A stretch of DNA of 64,000 nt from assembly GCF_013376005.1 (NCBI RefSeq), contig NZ_JABMJK010000004.1, positions 62,001-126,000 of the forward strand, written 5' to 3'. A program made the translations under genes and the position numbers. Below are positions 60,797 to 64,000 of the stretch, piece after piece (the first letter of the stretch is position 1; every line of letters starts with the position of its first letter). The stretch is from Duganella sp. SG902 (lineage in GTDB: Bacteria > Pseudomonadota > Gammaproteobacteria > Burkholderiales > Burkholderiaceae_D). Under the pieces are notes generated by a model, which was given only the letters and a program-made list of their open reading frames with translations, did not search any database and had not been told where the DNA came from.

Positions 60797-62019
60797 CGCC
60801 GCGCGGCCTGCTGTTCTACGGCCTGTTCGGCATGCCGCTGGCGATGCTGGCCTTGCCCATCTATGTTTACGTGCCGCAGTTTTATGCGCAGCGCGGCAGC
60901 CTGACGCTGGCGGTGATCGGCAGCGCGCTGCTGGCGGCGCGCACGGCCGCGGCCTTCATCGACCCGCTGCTGGGCTGGTGGATCGCGCGTTCCGGCGGCG
61001 CCTACGCGCGCTTCGTGGCGCTGGCCTTGCCCTTGCTGCTGCTTGGCTATGGCGCGCTGTTCCATCCACCGGCGCAAGGCGGCGGCCTGGCCTGGTTTCT
61101 CGGCGCGCTGATGCTGGTGTACCTGGGCTTTGGCATGGCCACAATCGCACACCAAAGCTGGGGCGCGGCGCTGACGCAAAGGCCGGGTGAACGCGCGCGG
61201 CTGGCGGCCGTGCGTGAAGGCTGCGGCTTGCTGGGCGTGATGACGGCGGCCGCCGTGCCGGCGCTGGCTGGCTACGCTGCGCTCAGCGTCAGCTTTGCCG
61301 TCATCCTGCTGCTGGCCGCCGCCGTCCTGCTGCGCAAGGCGCCGCGTCCGGGCACGGTCTTGCCGGCCGCCGGCGACGCCGCCATGGGAGCGGACTCGGT
61401 GCTGTTGCCATTCCGCCAGGCGCGCTTCCGCTGGCTGTTCGCGGTGCTGCTGGTGAACGGCGTGGCGGCGTCGATTCCCGCCACGCTGTTCCTGTTCTTT
61501 GCCGAAGACCGTCTGCGGCTGGGCGCCAGCGCCGGCCTGTTCCTGCTGCTGTACTTCGCCAGCGCCGCCGCCTCCATGGCCGTATGGCCGGCGATCGCCG
61601 CGCGCATCGGGGAGGCGCGCGCGTGGATGGCCAGCATGCTGACGACCGCCGCCGTGTTCGTCTGGGCATACGGCCTGGGCGCCGGCGACAGCGTCTCCTA
61701 CGCCTGCATCTGCGCCTTGTCCGGGCTGGCGCTGGGCGCCGACTTGGCATTACCACCGGCGCTGCTGGCCGCCACCATCGCCCGGGCCGGCCATAGCGGC
61801 CGGCGCGAAGCGGCCTACGTCGGCGTGTGGAACTGGGGCGTGCAGATGACGCTGGCGCTGGCCGCCGGCGTGGCCCTGCCGGCGCTGGAGTGGCTGGGCT
61901 ACCGCCCGAATACACAGCAGGGACTGGCGGCGCTGTCGTTCGCCTACGCCTTGCTGCCCTGTGGCTTGAAATTGCTGGCCGCCGCCATGTTGTGGCGCGC
62001 CCCCTTGCACGATGATTGA
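60793..62019 (+). CDS. MFS transporter, GPH-like
   Basis: 408 residues, about twelve helices. Features such as F-I-D-P-L-L-G-W-W near residue 56 (D-P-x-x-G in helix 2), and H-Q-S-W-G-A-A-L with E-R-A-R-L near residue 118-136 match the GPH (MFS_2) symporter group. Substrate unknown; the light-linked cluster suggests a lipid or pigment precursor rather than a sugar. The start is GTG at 60793, overlapping the preceding stop; no better ATG is near. Confidence 0.82.
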   Translation: MTPRGLLFYGLFGMPLAMLALPIYVYVPQFYAQRGSLTLAVIGSALLAARTAAAFIDPLLGWWIARSGGAYARFVALALPLLLLGYGALFHPPAQGGGLAWFLGALMLVYLGFGMATIAHQSWGAALTQRPGERARLAAVREGCGLLGVMTAAAVPALAGYAALSVSFAVILLLAAAVLLRKAPRPGTVLPAAGDAAMGADSVLLPFRQARFRWLFAVLLVNGVAASIPATLFLFFAEDRLRLGASAGLFLLLYFASAAASMAVWPAIAARIGEARAWMASMLTTAAVFVWAYGLGAGDSVSYACICALSGLALGADLALPPALLAATIARAGHSGRREAAYVGVWNWGVQMTLALAAGVALPALEWLGYRPNTQQGLAALSFAYALLPCGLKLLAAAMLWRAPLHDD

Positions 62020-62031
62020 AAGGAGAACCCC

Positions 62032-62598
62032 ATGAAGCCCGTCCGTGTTTGTACCGCCGCCCTCATGCTGGCCGGCGCCGCGCTGCTGTCCGGATGCTCG
62101 GCGCCGGTGACGCCCGACCACTACGCCCAGCAAACGCCCAAGCTCGATATCGAGCGCTATTTCAACGGCACGCTGGACGTGCACGGCATGTACCAGGACC
62201 GTGCCGGCACCGTGCAAAAACGTTTCACGGTGCTGATGCGTTGCCACTGGAATGACGGCGTCGGCACGCTGGAAGAGGATTTCAGCTACGCCGACGGCAG
62301 CAAGCAGCGCCGCGTGTGGACCTTGCGCCGCACCGCGCCCGGCCGCTACACCGGCACCGCGCCGGACGTGGTGGGCGAGGCCAGCGTGGAGGTGGCGGGC
62401 AACGCCATGCGCCTGCGATATGTGCTGGAGGTGCCGTCGGACGGTAAAATCTACAACGTTAACTTTGACGATTGGCTCTACCTGATCGATGACCGCGTTA
62501 TGCTGAACCGCGCCACCATGAGTAAATTCGGCTTCGGCCTGGGCAGCCTGACGGTAGCCTTCAACAAGCGCGATGAGCCATCGCCGGCGCGCCCATGA
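62032..62598 (+). CDS. DUF3833 family lipoprotein
   Basis: 188 residues, lipobox L-L-S-G-C. The mature protein is lipocalin-like, starting with L-D-I-E-R-Y-F-N-G-T-L and ending with D-D-W-L-Y-L-I-D-D-R-V-M-L-N-R-A-T-M-S-K-F-G, the DUF3833 signature. The family accompanies chalcone isomerase and MFS genes in light or oxidative stress clusters. The end overlaps the next gene by four bases. Confidence 0.88.
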   Translation: MKPVRVCTAALMLAGAALLSGCSAPVTPDHYAQQTPKLDIERYFNGTLDVHGMYQDRAGTVQKRFTVLMRCHWNDGVGTLEEDFSYADGSKQRRVWTLRRTAPGRYTGTAPDVVGEASVEVAGNAMRLRYVLEVPSDGKIYNVNFDDWLYLIDDRVMLNRATMSKFGFGLGSLTVAFNKRDEPSPARP

Positions 62599-63026
62599 CC
62601 ACGGCGGCGGCGCTGGCGCGCCTGATCGCCTTCTACGAAACGCTGACGCCAGCCACGCTCGGCCAGATCGCCCACATCTACGCGGCCGACGCCCGTTTCA
62701 AGGATCCCTTCAATGACATCCAGGGCCACGCCGCCATCACGCGCGTGTTCGAGCACATGTATACGCAGTTGCTGGAGCCGCGTTTCGTGGTGTTCGAGCG
62801 CGTGGCGCATGGCGGCCAGGCCTTCCTGACCTGGGAGATGCGGTTCCGCTTCCGGCGCTGGCCGGGCGTGCCGCAGGTGATACGCGGCGCCACCCACGTA
62901 CGCTTCGACGGCGCCGGCCTGGTGGTCGAACATCGCGACTACTGGGACGCGGCCGAGGAGCTTTACGAGAAGCTGCCGCTGGTCGGCGGCGTGATGAGAT
63001 GGCTCAAACGGCGGGCCAATCGTTAA
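62595..63026 (+). CDS. NTF2-like (SnoaL-type) protein
   Basis: 143 residues with the NTF2-like cone fold: an N-terminal helix L-A-R-L-I-A-F-Y-E-T-L-T, D-A-R-F-K-D-P-F-N-D near residue 30, and a W-E-M-R-F-R-F strand near residue 83. Family members serve as small-molecule isomerases or binding proteins; the role is unknown here. The ATG overlaps the DUF3833 stop. Last gene of the four-gene operon. Confidence 0.85.
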   Translation: MTTAAALARLIAFYETLTPATLGQIAHIYAADARFKDPFNDIQGHAAITRVFEHMYTQLLEPRFVVFERVAHGGQAFLTWEMRFRFRRWPGVPQVIRGATHVRFDGAGLVVEHRDYWDAAEELYEKLPLVGGVMRWLKRRANR

Positions 63027-63730
63027 AAAATGAGCCGATTTCATGCACCAAACGGGTGCGTCTTAGCAAGAAAGTGCACTAATTTGTCTCCTCAATACAA
63101 CAGGTAGCAATTTCTTACAATTCGGTAACCTCATGCAACTTTGTGCCGCTTTGACAAAATTTACTACACAACTAAAGCTGTAATACTAGGAGCAAAGTTG
63201 GTTTTAGGGCTATTTGGCGGGATAAAAGCGCCGAACAAACTCCGGAGTTGTTAGCTTATTACCATTCGGTAGAGGAGGGCGCGCGGGGCGTTCAGTATAA
63301 AATAGCGTCAGAAATAGCAATGTGGCTATTTTTACTTGGTCCGACGAAGAAGTGGTACATCCACCGTGTTCGACGTGCGGAATCCCGGCTCGTTCGCTTG
63401 ATCGGCAGGAAATATTGCGATGCGGTAAAATACCGCTGCTTTCGAAAACGACAAGATGAAAACCTGTTCACTATGAATAGTTTTACACTTGTTGAAGTTT
63501 CTAAGCATCAGTATAGTGCCGCCTCCGGCGCTCCACGAGAGTGTCGCGACAACGCCGGCGTAGATTGATCGGCCGCATGACAGTGAACGCATCCCAGCTC
63601 AACCGGGGTGCACAGTGGCAGCTGGGGAGTTTGCCCTCACGCACAACAGGCTTACGCCGAGCAGCACCGAACACGCCGTATCTACTTACTGGCTTAATTT
63701 TTACAGCAACACAACTGAAGGAAACACGTA
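63027..63730. other. Long A+T-rich non-coding gap before the porin gene
   Basis: About 700 bases clearly richer in A+T than the neighbours. It has no convincing gene, no tRNA and no recognised repeat. TTGACA at 63151 could be part of a porin promoter, but a matching -10 at normal spacing was not seen. A long leader or a regulatory RNA gene may be present; nothing specific can be supported. Confidence 0.5.
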
Positions 63731-64000
63731 ATGAAAAAATCCCTTATCGCTATCGCCGTACTGGCAGCTACCAGCTCCGCAGCATTCGCTCAATCGAACG
63801 TCACCATCTACGGTATCGTGGATGCAGGCATCACCGCTGAACGCGGTGGCGCGGCTGGCAGCGTCAGCAAAGTCACCAGCGGCGCCGCTTCGGCCTCGCG
63901 TATCGGCTTCAAAGGCACCGAAGATCTGGGTGGCGGTCTGAGCGCGATCTTCAAACTGGAAACCGGCGTGCGCGTTGACGACGGCACCCTGGACAACACC
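63731..64000 (+). CDS. Gram-negative trimeric porin, 3' end cut by window
   Basis: The first 90 residues of a porin: signal peptide M-K-K-S-L-I-A-I-A-V-L-A-A-T-S-S-A-A-F-A, first strand Q-S-N-V-T-I-Y-G-I-V-D-A-G, then S-R-I-G-F-K-G-T-E-D-L-G-G-G-L-S-A-I-F-K-L-E. GAAGGAA lies before the ATG. It is related to, but distinct from, the porin at 20387. The codon use (many CTG, GCT, ATC) suggests high expression. The end is outside the window. Confidence 0.95.
   Translation, partial: MKKSLIAIAVLAATSSAAFAQSNVTIYGIVDAGITAERGGAAGSVSKVTSGAASASRIGFKGTEDLGGGLSAIFKLETGVRVDDGTLDNT

Noticed and set aside
63248..63568. Open frame of 106 codons in the A+T-rich gap before the last porin
   Set aside because: No Shine-Dalgarno, no recognisable domain, amino-acid make-up unlike neighbours, and an equal-size frame on the other strand; probably chance in A+T-rich DNA.

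Overview
The window looks like a chromosomal segment of a betaproteobacterium of the Oxalobacteraceae type (Massilia, Duganella, Janthinobacterium or a relative). This is an inference from protein style, high G+C coding sequence and gene order: trmL-comF facing bioC, a long aa3-type cytochrome oxidase and heme A biogenesis run with the small assembly proteins typical of Burkholderiales, ftsY-ftsE-ftsX-rpoH with a CIRCE element at rpoH, and trimeric porins of the Gram-negative porin family. No rRNA, tRNA, CRISPR array, prophage or intact insertion sequence was recognised.

Layout. 1-3246: the end of a DMT transporter, trmL, comF and bioC, with repeat sequence (REP-like) that supplies the transporter stop codon and is inserted in frame in comF. 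3247-12933: the respiratory block coxB, coxA, a 35-residue assembly protein, ctaG, a DUF2970 protein, ctaE, then SURF1, a SCO-like protein, ctaA, ctaB and a SCO lipoprotein. This block is interrupted by a visibly A+T-richer reverse-strand pair (a winged-helix protein and a 60-residue protein). 12939-24164: an AI-2E family permease, a periplasmic binding protein, a CNNM/CorC protein, a 92 bp palindrome, an NhaR-like regulator, a tellurium-resistance-type group (DUF475/TerC, TerD, AIM24, TerD), a porin, a drug-efflux-type MFS protein and an HDOD protein.

24286-44062 is mostly a pectin and galacturonate utilisation region in two parts. The first part has a FadR-type regulator, kdgD, 2-oxoglutarate semialdehyde dehydrogenase, an SMP-30 family lactonase and a GH43 lipoprotein. 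The second has a TonB-dependent receptor, an SGNH acetylesterase, a polygalacturonase-pectinesterase fusion, a GH28 polygalacturonase and a divergent pectinesterase. Facing these are a second FadR-type regulator and the divergent garD-udh operon. Together Udh, the lactonase, GarD, KdgD and the semialdehyde dehydrogenase make a full oxidative route from galacturonate to 2-oxoglutarate. The inner-membrane uronate transporter is not in the window.

44059-46662 is a small, apparently decayed type VI secretion cargo locus: a PAAR protein, two Tli4-family immunity paralogues, and a 5'-truncated remnant that may be the end of an effector. 46732-55081 holds a LysR regulator facing a RidA protein, an ABC exporter with a CPBP-protease fusion permease, a signal peptidase I, a shortened cytochrome P450-like protein, gamma-glutamyltransferase and a lipoprotein. 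55235-58986 is rpoH and ftsXEY. 59057-63026 is a MerR protein with the motif set of B12-dependent photoreceptors, facing a chalcone isomerase-MFS-DUF3833-NTF2 operon. The window ends inside a second porin gene.
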